A stretch of 64,000 nt of DNA from Eopsaltria australis (GCA_034509425.1 JAVTVJ010000372.1:744001-808000); one strand, 5' to 3'. Positions 46,881-60,033 are shown, counted from the stretch's first letter. Translations and numbers: made by a program. The notes: generated from the letters alone by a model not told the origin.

Positions 46881-49527
46881 GTGGGGTGTTCAGGACAGCT
46901 CAGGGTGCTCCACTCCCTGAGGGTAGAGGGTGGACAGGCACCAGACTGTGACAGTGGAAAGGAGCAGGCAAAATTTTGACCATGCCTTCACCCTGGGAAG
47001 CCAATGCTGATGACTGGCAGCTGGAGGGAAGCCAGATGGCTGTACATTATATGAAAGAAACCCTGAGAGCAAAACCTGGGGAAAGATCTGGGGAAATTCC
47101 TTCCAAAAGAAAGGCCTTGTGCTGGAGGACACATCTGGATCCCATTTGTTATCCGTCATCTCTGGAGATGCATCAGACTGTTTGAAAGCTCCCTGTGACC
47201 CACCCAGCCTGTGAGAGACGAGAGCTGGATCTGGCTGTGTTTTCATAAAGTCTGGGACATGACCGGGGTGAAATTCACTTGGGGAAAGGAGTTCAGAGAG
47301 ACCTGTGTGTCTTGCACTGGGCTTTGGGGGAACCTCAGCAGGAAATGAGGGGCAGTTTGGCCATGTCTGCCCCCAGTATGGCACTTCTGCAGCAGTAGGG
47401 GGTGGGGGTGATTTTAAGGCTTTGTGCTTAATGATGTAGGTTTTGTATTGGGTTTGATTTTCTTGCTTTACTGGCGTCTGTGCCTGTTCCTCCCCTACAC
47501 CCCCCAGCCAGTCTAAGCCAAAGCCACCTCCACAAAATGCTAAGAGAATGTTCTGGACAGTGTGAATCCTCCCATGGAAAGGATGGTCAGTATCTCAGGG
47601 GCAACATGGGTCCCAGGACACTGGCTTGAGAAAAGCCAGGTAATGGAACCTAAAATAACCCTGGAGAATTTGCTGCTCTGAGTAGTAACAAAGAGACAAT
47701 TGTTGAAGCAACCTGCTAATATTCAAACTGCTTTTAGGAATTAATTAGCTATTGCTGATGCCATTTGTGACTGACTACATCTGCCTGGGACACTGTCAGA
47801 GCCATCAACCAAAGTTTTTGCCCTTCTGAACTTTATTTTCTGTAACCTCTTACAAGCTAGAGCAGGTATAGTGCTTTACATGTATAGTTTCCTTTGCAAG
47901 ATTTATAATACAGGCTAGATATCTCCATTTCTGCTCAAAGCCACAGAAAACATCCCTGTGGCTGCAGACATGTCATGAGCATGCATCCAGGTATTCTCTA
48001 CAGGGGAAGGAGATATATCCTAGTGGATAAGCCCAGCTGGTGGACTGATAGTTCTGTTTTTCTTCTGCCCCAGGAGGAATGTGCTCCCCTGCTGTCCTAC
48101 CTGAGGGAATGCTGGAAAAGAAATCTGAGCTTGTTTGCCAGTCCCACCTCTTCTGAGAAAACACTCCTGGAGGGAGCACTATCCCACAAAGCATTTCCAT
48201 GGGTCACACTTTGCAAAGCCCATTGAACTGCACAGCATTAGGGGTTCCAGGGTGTAAACAGCATCTACTGAAAACACGAATGTGTTTCTTCTGCACAGTT
48301 CAGGCATTGTATGGCACAGTTGTGCTGAGATGGTCTCTGGGAAATGGTTTAATTTTTGAGGGGGCTTCTGCATATGTACAGCAAAATGCAGATCCTAACT
48401 CACAGCTACAGCTTCTTTGTCTTAGGAACCAACACATCTCAAATAAATGATAACTTTCTTCCACCCAAACTTCATCTGCAGAAAAAAAATATATGTAATT
48501 AACACTTCCCCATTATCCTCTGTGTTTATCTGTTTGCATTCACCTTGGATAATGAAAAAGTCAGGCTCACTTTGTGCTCAGTTTCACAACTTGAGCCTTG
48601 AGTTTTACTCTGTGGGTTTCCAGCAAGCCCTGAGCTCAGTGGAGCAAGGTCCTGCCTGCTCTGGGAGGCGGCTCCTGCTTCCCAACCAGCTTTGATCTCA
48701 AGACAAGACAAAGAGCCAGGTTTTTAAAATGCACTACAAAAGTACCTCTGGGGCTATCCAACTCCAGCACAAAAGCATTTCATTTTGATTTCCAAAATGG
48801 CAGGGGGATGGATATGTTTTGAATACAATGATGAATAATTCAGTTTTTGTGTATTTGCCTGACTTCACAAGGACTCATCCTGATTTCAGCCCAAAAGCTG
48901 CCTTCCTTTCTAACCATTACTGCTTGAAGCAAAAAAGCCATGGCCCTTGGGAGAATCCCCTGTCCCAGGGCAGTTGTTGCAGCCCAAGAGAGGTGTCCCA
49001 ATGCTGTTCAGCAGGTGGCTCTGGTGGGTGCTGTATCGTGGGTGCCTGGGGTACAGACACTGGGACAGATGGACACAAGAACCAGGAGGCCTCCACTGCA
49101 GAGGGCAGGACTTGTCCCTTTTATCATTTCACTTCCAGCCCCAGGACTGCCCTCCTCCTTGTTCCAGAGCTGGCATCTGTCTGACCATGACCAGAGCTGT
49201 TTGATCTCACTCTCCTGCCCCAAAAGGAGCTTTTCTGTTGCCAGTGGAGGAAGCCAGCTCTGGGAGGGCAAGGGCTGCATGCAGCTGTCCATGGCAGCAC
49301 AGTGAAACAGCTCCCTAGGCACAACAGACCCCATTCCTCAGGCTCAGCTCGTTGTCCTGCCCAGCCGCAGGGGAGGGAGAGGCTGATGCTGCTGAGCTCT
49401 TCATCACCTGACTGCCACTGCCTCCTGCCAGCCGCGCTGTCCGCTGCGATGTCACCTCCCTGCCCCTTGGCTCCCAGACCCTCTCGCCTGCCTTGGGCTC
49501 AGCAGACATGGGAACTTGTCTGAGCTT
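46881..49527. other. intergenic, no gene seen
   Basis: The longest open frame (minus strand 46890-47384) matches no family I recognise. Confidence 0.5.
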
Positions 49528-49872
49528 AGGGGAGACCTATTGCTCTCTACAATTACCTGAGAGGAGCTGTAATGAGGTGTGAGTCTCTCCTTCCAAGTAA
49601 CAAGCGACAGGATGAGAGGAAATGGCCTCCAGTTGCTTCAGCAAAGGTTTAGATCAGATATTAGAAAATATTTCTTCACTGAAAGGGTTATCAAGCATTG
49701 AAACAGTTTGCCCAGGGATGTGGTGGAATCACCATCCCTGGAGGGATTTTTAAACAGTGTAGATGTGGTGATTAGGGACATGGTTTAGTGGTGTCTTGGC
49801 CATGCTGGGTTAACGGTTGGACTTGATAATCTTAGAGGTCTCTTCCTACCTAAATGATTCTGTGATTTTAGG
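49528..49872 (+). mobile_element. CR1 LINE 3' fragment
   Basis: Colinear CR1: 'caagcgacaggatgagagga', 'aatggcctccagttgc', 'ccagggatgtggtggaatca', GTTAACGGTTGGACTTGATA and tail CTAAATGATTCTGTGATTTT. Same subfamily as 15035-15515. Confidence 0.88.
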
Positions 49873-51987
49873 GAAGCCAATGTTAAGCTGAGGTTTCAGC
49901 CCACAGCTGAGCAATGCCCTCCCCATCATCCCCATCTGTGCCAACGGCTATTCCAAATCCCCCAATCCCTGTCCTTTGCCCATATTCAGGACTCCTGAGT
50001 AAAGTATTTTGGTGCTGTCTGAGGGGCATTTTGCATTGTAAATCTGAGGAATGCTACTTTTAGCACAAAGTAAACTAAATGAGAGTGGAAAAACAGACAG
50101 GGTTTTGCTGGGCAGGTTGGCAGCACTGCCCTCAGGGCAGGAGGAGCAGGAAAGCTTGATCCTAGGGGACATGGGGTGAGAGGACCCTTTGGGAAGCTGG
50201 CGAAGACCGCAGGGGATTTTTAAGGACCATTTCTGTTCCACAGTGGCCTGGAGTCCAGGCAGCTCCAAAGGGGTGAAAAGTCACCATATGCTTCTTTACC
50301 TGTGGTCATGCTTGTGCCTGGTACATGAGAATCCTGGTAGGAACCTGCAGCAGGACCTGGTCCAAGCTTTTCATCTTGCTCCAAGGGGTGCAGCTCTCTG
50401 CAGGTTTTGGGGATCCCAAGGTCCCTGGTCCTTGGGATAGTTTGCAGCATCACCTGGGTGTGTTCAAATACTTCCACAGTCCTCTGCACTTTCTTGCTGT
50501 GCATGAGGCATGGCCCTTGCCTGCAGACTGCCCACATGGCCCCAGTGGACTGGGAGCCATCCAGGGACACCAAAAGGGTGGCTCAGCTGGTACAACTTAC
50601 CAGAGTTGCCCTTCAGCCAGAATGAAACCCTTAATATTTTCTGCAGCCTCTGCACACTTAATATAGACTGTAAAAGTATAGGTAAGAGGGACTGCTTGGC
50701 CTAGGAAAAAAGAAGACTATTGGCATAATTTGATCCTCCTGCTTTCTCTTCAGTCAGATGAGATTATTTCCTTTTATTTACAAACATGAATGAATTAAGC
50801 TTCACAACAGCTCAGCCAGGCTGAAGTCTCATTAACCCACTTTTAAACAGGGTGGGTTGTGACTGGAAAACTGAACACTCAGAGCTCTGGAGTAAGGCCA
50901 CAGCAAAGGGAGGAGCACAGTGGAACCAATACTCTCAGAGGTCCTGGGGGCAGCTCTGCTTTCCTGATTCAGGAGCTGCTTGGGGCTGTGGTGGTGCTCC
51001 TTGTGCCAGGGCTTGTATCTTCTGCTGGAAATCTGTGTGCATTCTGGTGCCATCTCTTCAAAGGAATCATGACCTGTTGATGATGTTTGGCAACCACAGA
51101 CTAAGCAATGAAAAACGGCAAAACACTGAACTGTTGCTCTATTTTGTTAATGGCACAGATATGCTGTGGGAAAAGTAGATTGTGAACTGAAGAACAGGCC
51201 CAGAATGTACAAACAGAAAGGAAATAAATTACTGCTTAGGAAAAAAAAAAAAAATCTGTCATTTCAGGACTTCTGGGCACACATCTTTCCATTTGGGTGT
51301 TGTCCATGTCTGGATTTTACATAGGTAATTCAGGCAGACAAGTCAAGACTTGTATGTACAGTAATTCTCTTTCAAGCTACTTCTCATTTTCCCTGTTCTC
51401 AGTTTCCCTGTTGCCTTTCATGTCACTGCATGGAAACCAGTGCAGAGTCCATGAAATTAAACAATAAGAACTGATGACCCACCTTTAGAAGGAAAAGATG
51501 ATCATTTATCTGCCAGACACTCAAGCCACAGAGTTCACTGTCTCTGAGGACAAACATGACATGGTAGCTTGATTCTAAAAACAGATGGGCTTTTTCACTA
51601 GCCATTAATCTCATGGCTAGTTCACAAACCTAAGACCACCCATTTATTGTATGACTGTGGGTGTGCATCCTTTTTTAGCAAAAGCACTCCTTCATGAGGA
51701 ATGAGTCACATACACAAAGACCCTGACAGCATCCAACTAACTAATCAATAAATAGTAAAGTGCAAGATGTAGATCCCCCTGCACTGCTAGACTGAGTCAT
51801 CCTGATGCTGGATTTATCACAGCCTAGACAAAGTTTCTAATAAGAGCACCAACTGTACAAAATAAGGGTTTTCCATTGCCTTCAACTAAGTCAGCTGAAG
51901 CTCTTGGAAGTGACTGACTGAAAGGGTTACACATACTGGCCTACATTAGGAAAGGTACCCAAGCAGACAGAGGGATGTCAGTGTCTC
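49873..51987. other. intergenic, no gene seen
   Basis: A poly-A run at 51241-51254. No exon recognised. Confidence 0.5.
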
Positions 51988-52506
51988 TGTAGACTTGATA
52001 CCTGTGAGGGCACACTTGGAATGTTACATTCAATTTTCTGACCCCTTCCCAGTTCAAAAGGAAAGCAGAGGAACTGGGGAGAGTTTAGCAAAGAGCTCCC
52101 AAGACAGAGGTCCAGAGCACTTTGCCTACAAGAAGAAGCTTGTTGAGTTGGGCTTGTTGAATCTGGCAAAAAGAAAGAGGCAACATAACAGCAACCTACA
52201 GCTTCACGAAAGAGAGCTACAAAAAGGATGGAACCAACCACTCTGGCAGTAGAAGATGATACAGGGACTGGCAACAGCCACAAGCTGCAGCTTCAGATGT
52301 TCAGATTGAACTTCATATAAATATCTTTATCCAGAGAGCGGTGCAGAGAGATGGTGGGCTCTCCATCCTCAGTATTTTCCAAAACATGAAGAGACAGAGG
52401 CACAGGTAACCTACTTTACATGATAATAGTCCTGCTTGAAGAAGGAAGTTGGACAAGAGATCTCCAGAGGTCAGTTCCAACCCACACTGGAATGGTCCGT
52501 GATTCC
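51988..52506 (+). mobile_element. old CR1 LINE fragment, about 500 bases
   Basis: Strongly diverged but colinear with the CR1 3' region: 'cacacttggaatgttacatt', 'gaactggggagagtttagca', 'ttgagttgggcttgttgaat', 'gagagcggtgcagagagatg', TTGGACAAGAGATCTCCAGA and GTTCCAACCCACACTGGAAT. Confidence 0.65.
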
Positions 52507-55500
52507 CAGAGCAGACTGCATTTATTTCATTTCTGAAGAGAGAAGCTCTACAATCCCCTAAGTGTGATGACCTGGAGAGCAAGTTTACACTTCTGAGAGA
52601 GTCCAGTGAGGCCTTTTTTATTCCCTATGTCCCAGCAAAGAGCAGGAGAGACTAAACACCAAATCCTCTGCACTGGCTGAGAACTGTTCAGATAAACCCA
52701 GTCAGTCTAAGTGGGTGAACTGTGTTTCTTGAACAGGGAAATTAAAGTCATCATGAATTCTTCTCTGTCCCACCCAAGCAGAAATTTGCCCTCAACAACA
52801 AATTATGGCAATCACTTGGACTTGGGCATATGAGCTTGTCTGACTAGAAAATCACCAAAGGAGGATTTTTTGTGCTCTCTCACACACTGGACTGTCCTTT
52901 ACTGTCCCCAGGTGTAGCCCATCTCTGATGCTTCTGAGGAGGTCAGGAAATAGCCCAGAATACATTCAGATTTGTGCACCAAGGTAAAACTCCCAGCTGA
53001 TAGTTGCAGTTTGCCAGCTGAAGGATGGGATTCAATTATCCTCAGGGTCCTGAGGTGAAGTAGAGATCTTATGATTACCCTGAGGTCAATGCTGATAGTC
53101 CATTTTTCCTCTGAGCCCATGAAGAAAGGGTCTAAGCACAGGTCACAGGGATCTGGGGCTTTGGAAACAGACAGGACCAATAAGATCTTGCAGCACAACC
53201 TGCACAAGTGGCAGCTACAGAGCTCTGTCTCTGTCACATTGTCACTGCAGGAATGAATGAATGAATGATAAGGATGTGCTGCCTCTTCCTGGCACTTCTA
53301 CTGTAAATGTCGCATGAAGGAAAAGGAGATTCCAATTTACATGTGCTGGGGTTGAATACATAAGCAATCATTTTGAAAAATGAGTGTACGCACATATGAA
53401 CACCCACGCATATTGTTAAACCTTCTGACTAAGGAGAGATAAACCTGATGCTGATTGTTTATGATCATGCAGTAAAATTTCTGTGGAATTGTTTTTCTTG
53501 GATGAAAAACAGAAACAGACACATTAACTCACTTCATTGTAATGCCCATTTTATTGTAATTATCTTGCAATTCTCTGAGTTTTCAGCATCTTATTTTGGC
53601 ATTATAAACACCTGCAAACCCTAGGCAACACAAATAAAAAAGAACATCTTGTTACAACAATATCTATAGAAAATGAGATTGGCGCGAAGTATGATAATTG
53701 CAGCTTTCCAGCTCCCCTATATCCATCCACAAACCAATAACATATAAAGGCTATTTATTCAAAGTGCTAAGTCTTTTCATGTTCTTTAATGGAGCACAGC
53801 CCCATGTGATAGGCTTCATAAATAGGTGTAGGAAAATGATTGTTTCCAAAAAATTATAGTCAGAGAAATTGTATTATTCTGATTTTTAGGTAAGTAGCTG
53901 AGATGCAGCTCCTTTAAGAAGTTTCCCTGACATCAGATGAAGATCTGGAGCAGTGGGGGGCTGGTAACCTAGAGCTCCTAACCTCATCAGTCCTTTTGAA
54001 AATATCCTCTCCTTTAAGAAACACATCCCAAGAATTTTATGTTGTCAAGGGATTCAGGAGGAAAAATTGTTCCCTCATTGGCCTGTGTTGGCAACTCCAG
54101 TAAAAGTCAGTGGAAGGAAATCCTCCTAAACACTGTCTAAGGTAAGGATTTGGATGAGTGGCATCTGGCCTATCCATTATCATACCTAACACTTGGAAAA
54201 ACAGACTGTTGGTGCGTCCTTGTAGCTGCTGGTATCACCACTCAGAGGAACAGAAGGGGTGACATTGCAGAATGAGATTGTAATCAAATACACAGCTCTG
54301 AGATGGGCTGGAAGAGGCCTGGAGGATCAAGTGACTTGTGTTCTAGGATTGTAGCAGGTTAGGTAAAAGGTAGCAGGATTGTAGCAGGTTCTATGGAAGA
54401 ATGCTGACAGAAAGCTGACCTGAATAACTTTCAGTACTTTAACAAGGCATTTTAGGGACTAACTCTGAGACAATTTTAGTCTATGATAGGACAGGTATCA
54501 TCCTGGAACCATCTGGAAAAATGTAAAGAAAGCAGGTTTTAATATCTCTCCTTCCCCTAGAACAGGGAAAAAACAGTTGTGTCTGAGGATAATGGGAAAC
54601 AACAGTGACTTCAGCGTGTTAGGTGTGGGTGAGAGCACAGCCTGTGACTTTTGTGCTGTGCCTTTAGAATCATAGATATTAGTGGAAATAGCTGTGGTGG
54701 AAAATGTAAGAGAACTGAGATCTCACCACCTTCCTGTACTCTGCTCCAAGGCTGCACTGCCCTCCTGGTGAAGACATTTCCCCTAAGTCCAGCTGGAACA
54801 GCTCAAGCCACAGCTTGTGACTGTTGCACTGAGTTGCCATTACTCATGGCCCAGGTGGTCTTCACAACTCCATCTTGAACAGCAGAGCTCAACAATTGGA
54901 TGCATGATTTCAGATGTTGAGTCCAAAGAGACAGACTCTTTCTGTGTTCTGCTGGCCACACTTCTCCTGATGTAGCCCAGTAGGTGGTTTCTTTAACTCC
55001 TACTCAGAGTATCTTGCTGGCATATATGCTCTAGGGTTTTTCTGGGGTTTTTTTATCCCTCACTTTGCCACAAAATATTTGTCCCTCAGGGGAATCACAG
55101 GAATCACATGGGTGACTGTTGGCACTTGAGTGATGTTGCTTGTGTCCTCATCATGAATGGATGGATCCCAGATGACAAGTGCATTCTCAACTGAGTAAAC
55201 TGACAGAGCTTTAAAGCACTGCTTGCCTTGTGTCAGAGGTTTCTCTGTGGGAGAACTGGGATGATTTCTGAGACAGAGAAAGGACTGTTGTGACTCTGCA
55301 TCTGGGACTGGAAGAAGCAAGGTCTTGCCAGAGTGAATACCAGTGAAAAAGTTTGTGGGCATGGTGAGCCCTTGCTTTATTCTTTTGAGAGCCTCTGCAA
55401 TCACAGTGGGCAGAACTAGGTGTAAATAATTAAAGGCATTGCTAGGAATGGCTATGGGACCTAGCCTGCTAGAGGAATAATATTTCATTGTCTGTCTTTT

Positions 55501-55704
55501 GCTGCCTTTTACCTTGAAACATAAGACCTGAGATTCTGAGAAACAGCCCTTCTTGGGATGAAAAATACAAAATCACATATTCCTTTGGAATCTGTATGTA
55601 ATTTGCCAAGGCAGAGCTGAAAAGGAGAAAAACAAGTCCACAGAATTTTAGGGAAACATGAGGACTCATAGCTGTAGACCATCTCACCTGGACACTTAGT
55701 CACT
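52507..55704. other. intergenic or distal 3' region of the SLC7 gene
   Basis: Small (GAAT)n at about 53.25 kb and a local duplication (AGGATTGTAGCAGGTT) at about 54.35-54.39 kb. A 142-codon minus-strand open frame (55060-55488) sits just downstream of the SLC7 stop; it is unrecognised and may be chance. Confidence 0.45.
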
Positions 55705-55710
55705 TTTATT
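55705..55710 (-). terminator. SLC7A15: candidate polyadenylation signal of the SLC7 gene
   Basis: AATAAA on the minus strand about 104 bases past the stop codon. It would give a very short 3'UTR. Another AATAAA lies at 55378-55383. Which is used is unknown. Confidence 0.35.
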
Positions 55711-55813
55711 CTACTCACTCCTCTTTACAGAAGAGTATTTTCTGAGCCTTGAAAACCAAGGTGCTGGGATAAACCATGAAGCGCAGGCAGCCACGTGAAG
55801 GGAGGATGTTATC

Positions 55814-56047
55814 TCAGTTTGCATCCCTGGTGGTTGGAGCAACTTCCAGCAACAACTGGAGGTGTAAAGTGACTCTCTGTAAGAAGCGAGGGTGGTACTT
55901 GAAGTGAACCAGTGGGAAATAAAAAATGATGCCACTGAAAATGAACAGGATGATGTAGAGGAACTCTATTTGGGGTTGATCAATGATGGGAGCAAGCACC
56001 AGGTACACGGCTGCCATCAGCACGATTATGGGGATGATAATTGGGAC
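55814..56047 (-). CDS. SLC7A15: SLC7 amino-acid transporter light subunit, last coding exon
   Basis: Last coding exon, 77 codons plus TGA (55814-55816), with a clear acceptor (pyrimidine tract then CAG) just before 56047. It starts in phase 0 with VPIIIPIIVL and encodes the last two membrane segments (VPIIIPIIVLMAAVYLVLAP and EFLYIILFIFSGIIFYFPL), then a short cytosolic tail ending TTRDAN. It belongs to the L-type/b0,+ light subunits of heteromeric amino-acid transporters, twelve-helix exchangers that pair with SLC3A1 or SLC3A2. The name SLC7A15 (arpAT, aromatic-preferring) rests on resemblance plus its position next to RHOB as remembered from mouse; SLC7A9 or another paralogue cannot be fully excluded. 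The human orthologue is reported to be inactivated, but no lesion is seen here. Confidence 0.85.
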   Translation of the reverse strand, partial: VPIIIPIIVLMAAVYLVLAPIIDQPQIEFLYIILFIFSGIIFYFPLVHFKYHPRFLQRVTLHLQLLLEVAPTTRDAN

Positions 56048-57107
56048 CTGTGAAAGCAAAACATCAGCATAAAGACTCACGTAATTCTGGGCCTCTGTGT
56101 GTCTGGACAACCCTGGAACTTCTGCAGAAGGCTTTTTAGATGAAACCCTTCTGCAACCTGAGGTATTACCTGGAAATACCAATTAATCCAGACATCCTGT
56201 TTCCCAGCCTACCCCCATTCCAAGGCTGAACATCCCTGCAAGAGCTACACTGCCATATCACACCTTAACCCCTGATCTTTCCTGCCCTCCCAGACCTGAA
56301 GATGCAAACTACTGGGTTTAGTGCCAGGTCTGTTCTTGCTCTCCCTACTACCTTGTATCTAAAAGCCAAGCTGTAGACAAAACATAAAGCAATTGTATTC
56401 AGATCAACTGCACCTTAGCACCCTTGCACAAAAAGATTTATCCATGTGTTGACAGACACATGAACAGGCAATCTCAGAGGCAGTTCCTGTAAGCCTGGTC
56501 AGAACACATTTAAACTTCAGTTTGAAACCAGCCTTCCTCAAAGGAGGGTGGCTTGTGCATTAATTAATAATTCTCAGTCCCTGAGGAAGCACTGCAGATC
56601 AGCTCGCTCATGGCATCAGGGGAAGAAATGTGACTTCTGATTTCCTTCCTCTTAGCTGTTTTGTGGGGAACAAACCTGTCCCCTGGTCATCTCAAAGGAC
56701 TTGGGGCACTCCACCTGAGTTATTTTTTCCTCTGCAAGGTTCTTACACCTAGGTTACCCTCCAAGGAGTTTGCCCAAAGTCTGCAAGCATAAACAAGTTG
56801 ATCAGAATTTTCCTTCATTTACCACTCAAATCTTCTAGAAAAAAAGAGGATATGGTAGATATATTTTCATAGTGAGAAGGCAAGGCATTATTAGCTTATC
56901 AAGGCAGAATTCAACCTTGACTTATGCCTGTATATTCACATTATCTCACCCCTTGTTGGCTTTGCTGACACAAAATTTGAAATTAAAAAAGGAAAGACCA
57001 CCACATTAAATCTGTAAGCCACCAGTGCTCACTCTTTTCTCTAAATGTTCTCTTAGTAATTTGAACAATATAGGAAAATATTTGCGGGTGTTATTTTATT
57101 ACTTTAC
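56048..57107 (-). other. SLC7A15: intron of SLC7A15-like gene
   Basis: GT-AG intron between the last two coding exons. A/T-rich, no repeat recognised. Confidence 0.8.
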
Positions 57108-57195
57108 CTTGTAAGATCTTGGCAGTTCTGGTTTCTTGATTTTTAAATACAGGAGCCCAGAAATAGTCATTCCATAGAAAAGCCATGCCATAAAA
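57108..57195 (-). CDS. SLC7A15: SLC7 transporter exon (penultimate)
   Basis: 88 bases bounded by a TTTTTTCAAG acceptor and a GTAAAG donor. One base completes a serine codon split with the previous exon, then 29 codons begin FMAWLFYGMTISGLLYLKIK and end PRSYK, continuing in phase 0 into VPIII of the last exon. Contains one membrane segment. The AWLFYG motif is typical of SLC7A5-A11 light subunits. Confidence 0.85.
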
Positions 57196-57626
57196 CTTGA
57201 AAAAAGGAAAAAGGTTAGACAGCATTAAACTTGGGGTGAGATCAACCAGGAATATCAGTCCTGCCTTGCAGATCTCAGATGTTCATATCTCCAATTAAAA
57301 ATGTGAATATTGATATAAATTTAGTAGTTCTTCCATTAATTTCTTTTCTAGCACAAACAGTGAGAACTTTAGAATTATCTGAACATTGCAGATTCATTTC
57401 AGTGAGGATGAATCACATTCAGTTAAGTCTATAGTGACAGGAGCATTCATGCACTGTAAAGGTGCTGGTTCCTAAGCTCTTTCTTTTCTTTCTTCTCTCC
57501 TCCACTCCCCAGAAGAGGTTAGAAAGCAATAGCCCAGGCTCAAAAAGATATTGCAAGAAAATACTTATAAACAATGTAAAACCCAGGAGCACAGGGGATG
57601 CAAACAGAAACCCTACACATACATAC
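57196..57626 (-). other. SLC7A15: intron of SLC7A15-like gene
   Basis: Short GT-AG intron (431 bases) with a pyrimidine-rich acceptor. Nothing else recognised. Confidence 0.8.
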
Positions 57627-57751
57627 CTGAAAAAGTTCACAATACTGGTGAAGCTTCCTGATATTATCATTATTAAAGACATTGCAGACGTAAACAGTAG
57701 AGCAGGGGAGGGTGTGAGGCACCGTACGTGAGCCATGGACAGAATGTCTGG
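57627..57751 (-). CDS. SLC7A15: SLC7 transporter exon
   Basis: 125 bases (41 codons plus two bases) starting PDILSMAHVRCLTPSPALL and ending SIVNFF, with a TTTTTCAG acceptor and a GTATGT donor. The R-LTP-PA stretch and following hydrophobic segment match the conserved region after helix 8 in SLC7 light subunits. The terminal AG joins T of the next exon to give serine (NFFS-F), as in SLC7A9-type proteins. Confidence 0.85.
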
Positions 57752-58517
57752 CTGAAAAAGAAAGCAAAACACTGTATCATCATATCATGGACTCAGAGGT
57801 CCTTACTTATCCCCCTCAGCTCCTGGTGGGAGCTTTGCCTGCAGCCAGAGCCACTCGTAACCAGCAAATAAGCATCATATAAAACCAGTCCAACTCCAAG
57901 GAGTGTAAACACAGAAAACTCCTTCAAGGGTACTTTTATTGTGTCTCACTGGTTTCATATCCAATATGCTTAGTTTGAGCAGGCAAAATGAGGTTTTCAA
58001 ACTATTGATGTGACAGAGTGAGTCAAATTAAAGCTTTCCAGGCCACCATCAAGACCTTTTGCCATGGACACACTCTTCTGCCCTCTTTCACATCTCTCTG
58101 GGATTTGACTTCTCTTGGGAAAATGAGCCAAGGACAACTCCTGAAACATTTATGTAACTACAAATTAAACCAGGATTTGTTTCAGACAAATTTCAGAAAT
58201 GCTACCTTTTTTTAATTTTTAATTCCCAACCAAAATATCATGCAAGGACTTTTGCTAGAGATGAGTGTCTGAGAAGTGGCATAAGCATTCAGCTCATAGT
58301 CTGGTATGGTCAGATTCAGACCATCTGTGCATTTCTCAGCACAGAGCTTGCCATGATACAGCAGGCACTGTCCTTAGAGAGAGAAGTTGAGGAACCATTA
58401 ACCACTGAAACCAGGAACCACCAAAACCAGCAACCACCAGTCCAGTCATCTCCACTAACCTGGTTATTCATATGCATAAAAGACTCCCTGCTATGAACCA
58501 GGAGCGGAGCTGGTCTG

Positions 58518-58711
58518 GAATCACAGATTCACAGAATGACTTGAGTTGGAAGGGACCTTAAAGATCATCTAGTTCCAACATCCCTGCTGTAGGCAGGGAC
58601 ACCTTTCACTAGACCAGGCTGCTCAGAGCCCCATCAAGCCTGGCCTCAAACTTCCAGGGATGGGGCATCCACAACCTCTGTGAGCAACCTATTTCAGTGC
58701 CTTCACAACTG
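58518..58711 (-). mobile_element. CR1 LINE 3' end in intron
   Basis: AATCACAGATTCACAGAATG, GAGTTGGAAGGGACCTTAAA, GCAGGGACACCTTTCACTAG, CCAGGGATGGGGCATCCACA. Same strand as the host gene. Confidence 0.9.
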
Positions 58712-59144
58712 AGAACAGAAATGCCAGATGCTCTGGGTGGGAAGGACAAAAAAAGCAGAGAGCTTCAGAAGGAACACAAGAGGCCTGCTCAAAACAGAGA
58801 CGGAATAATGTAGCTCAGGCTTTTTTCTCCCCCTTATGGAGCAGTGTGGTTACGTGTGTGTGGAGGTGTACCTGTGAGTGAGGGGTCTGTATAAACAGCT
58901 GGCATGGGGCAGCAGCCTTGGAGGCCTGTATGGCCAGGTACCAGCAACTGGGGAGACTGGGATCCAGGGGCTGAGTGCCTGAGCCCAGTTGCTGGAAGGA
59001 CCCACACTGTACATGTTTCTACATGTATTTTTCACTGATAGACCCCTGATCAGCCAGAGAGGGAATCAAAGGCCCTTGGTGCTCAGTGCTGGTGTTTGTG
59101 TGAGCCCCAGGTATTTCTGTAGGTGCAGCTCTATGTTCCCTGCT

Positions 59145-59222
59145 GTCTGTATGTATATATACAGCTATTCATGTATGTATGTGTGTATATAAATATGTTT
59201 CATGCCTGTGTTTGTGTGTGTG
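59145..59222. repeat. (TATG)n and (TG)n simple repeat
   Basis: TGTATGTATATATACAG, ATGTATGTATGTGTGTATAT and a final GTTTGTGTGTGTGTGG, in an intron of the SLC7A15-like gene. Confidence 0.8.
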
Positions 59223-59903
59223 TGGCTACTGGGAATACATGCTGGACTTACTGGTAGGACCAGGAAGGAGGGAGTTGCAGCAGCCTGACCTCCACTGGGT
59301 TACCAGATCTGGCCCACCTAACAAAACCAATGATAAACCCAAGCTAGGAGAGATGTAAGGCTTGGTGTCACCTTTTAATTGCTACAAAACTTGAAGAGCA
59401 GAGATATCCTACACTGCATCTAAGCTGGACTACCCATGAGAAGGCTGGAACACCCCTGAGACCAACCTGTATGGTCAGTAGAACATGCAAAGGCAGCTGG
59501 CTGGTTCTGGGCTACCTTCCCAGTGTGAGCAAAGGTGCCTTACAACACACAGGCATGGCCAGGCTCCCCTTCCCTGGCAGGTATATTGACTAGGTCACCC
59601 CACAGCCTGTGCCTGGTGCTCCAATGCAGCAATATTTGAGTAGTTCATTTCAAAGTTGTTCTTAAAATTTAGGCTAGATATGAATATGGTACTTTTGAAA
59701 GTACCTGACTGAAGAAGAAAGCCCAGAGACAACATACATCTTACATTTGAAAGAGATGGGGATTAAAGTCTTCGAGCAAGGAACAAACTGCTTGAAGAGC
59801 TATCACTCTGCCAGTTGAACATACACAGTGTTTTCCTCTCTGCTTTAGTGTCACAAGAAGGTGAAGTTGCTCAAGGCAAGCATGACCCGTTTTTTGTGCT
59901 TAC

Positions 59904-60033
59904 CATATGGCCCTCCCTGGCAGCAATGTAGCACACGCGGCCCCCGCTGAAGAATGTGCCGTTCGATGAACCAAAGGTAGACAGGGCCACCGACAGGGAG
60001 ATGAGCCATGCCCAGCTGCCCAGGACTTTGTCC
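59904..60033 (-). CDS. SLC7A15: SLC7 transporter exon (helix 8 region)
   Basis: 130 bases: one base completing a glycine codon, then 43 codons from DKVLGSWAWLISLSVALSTF to GRVCYIAAREGHM. Acceptor CACCTCAG, donor GTAAGC. The S-NGT-F-GGR and YIAAREGHMP motifs are hallmarks of the light-subunit family (equivalent to ANGT...GR...VAGREGHM). GHM ends exactly at the exon border and PDIL follows in the next exon, in phase. Confidence 0.88.

Larger units (their letters stand above)
57752..59903 (-). other. SLC7A15: intron of SLC7A15-like gene
   Basis: GT-AG intron holding a minus-strand CR1 tail (58518-58711) and a TATG/TG simple repeat around 59145-59222. No further exon seen. Confidence 0.8.

Noticed and set aside
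46890..47384. 164-codon minus-strand open frame beside a CR1
   Set aside because: No resemblance to CR1 reverse transcriptase or any known protein; likely chance.
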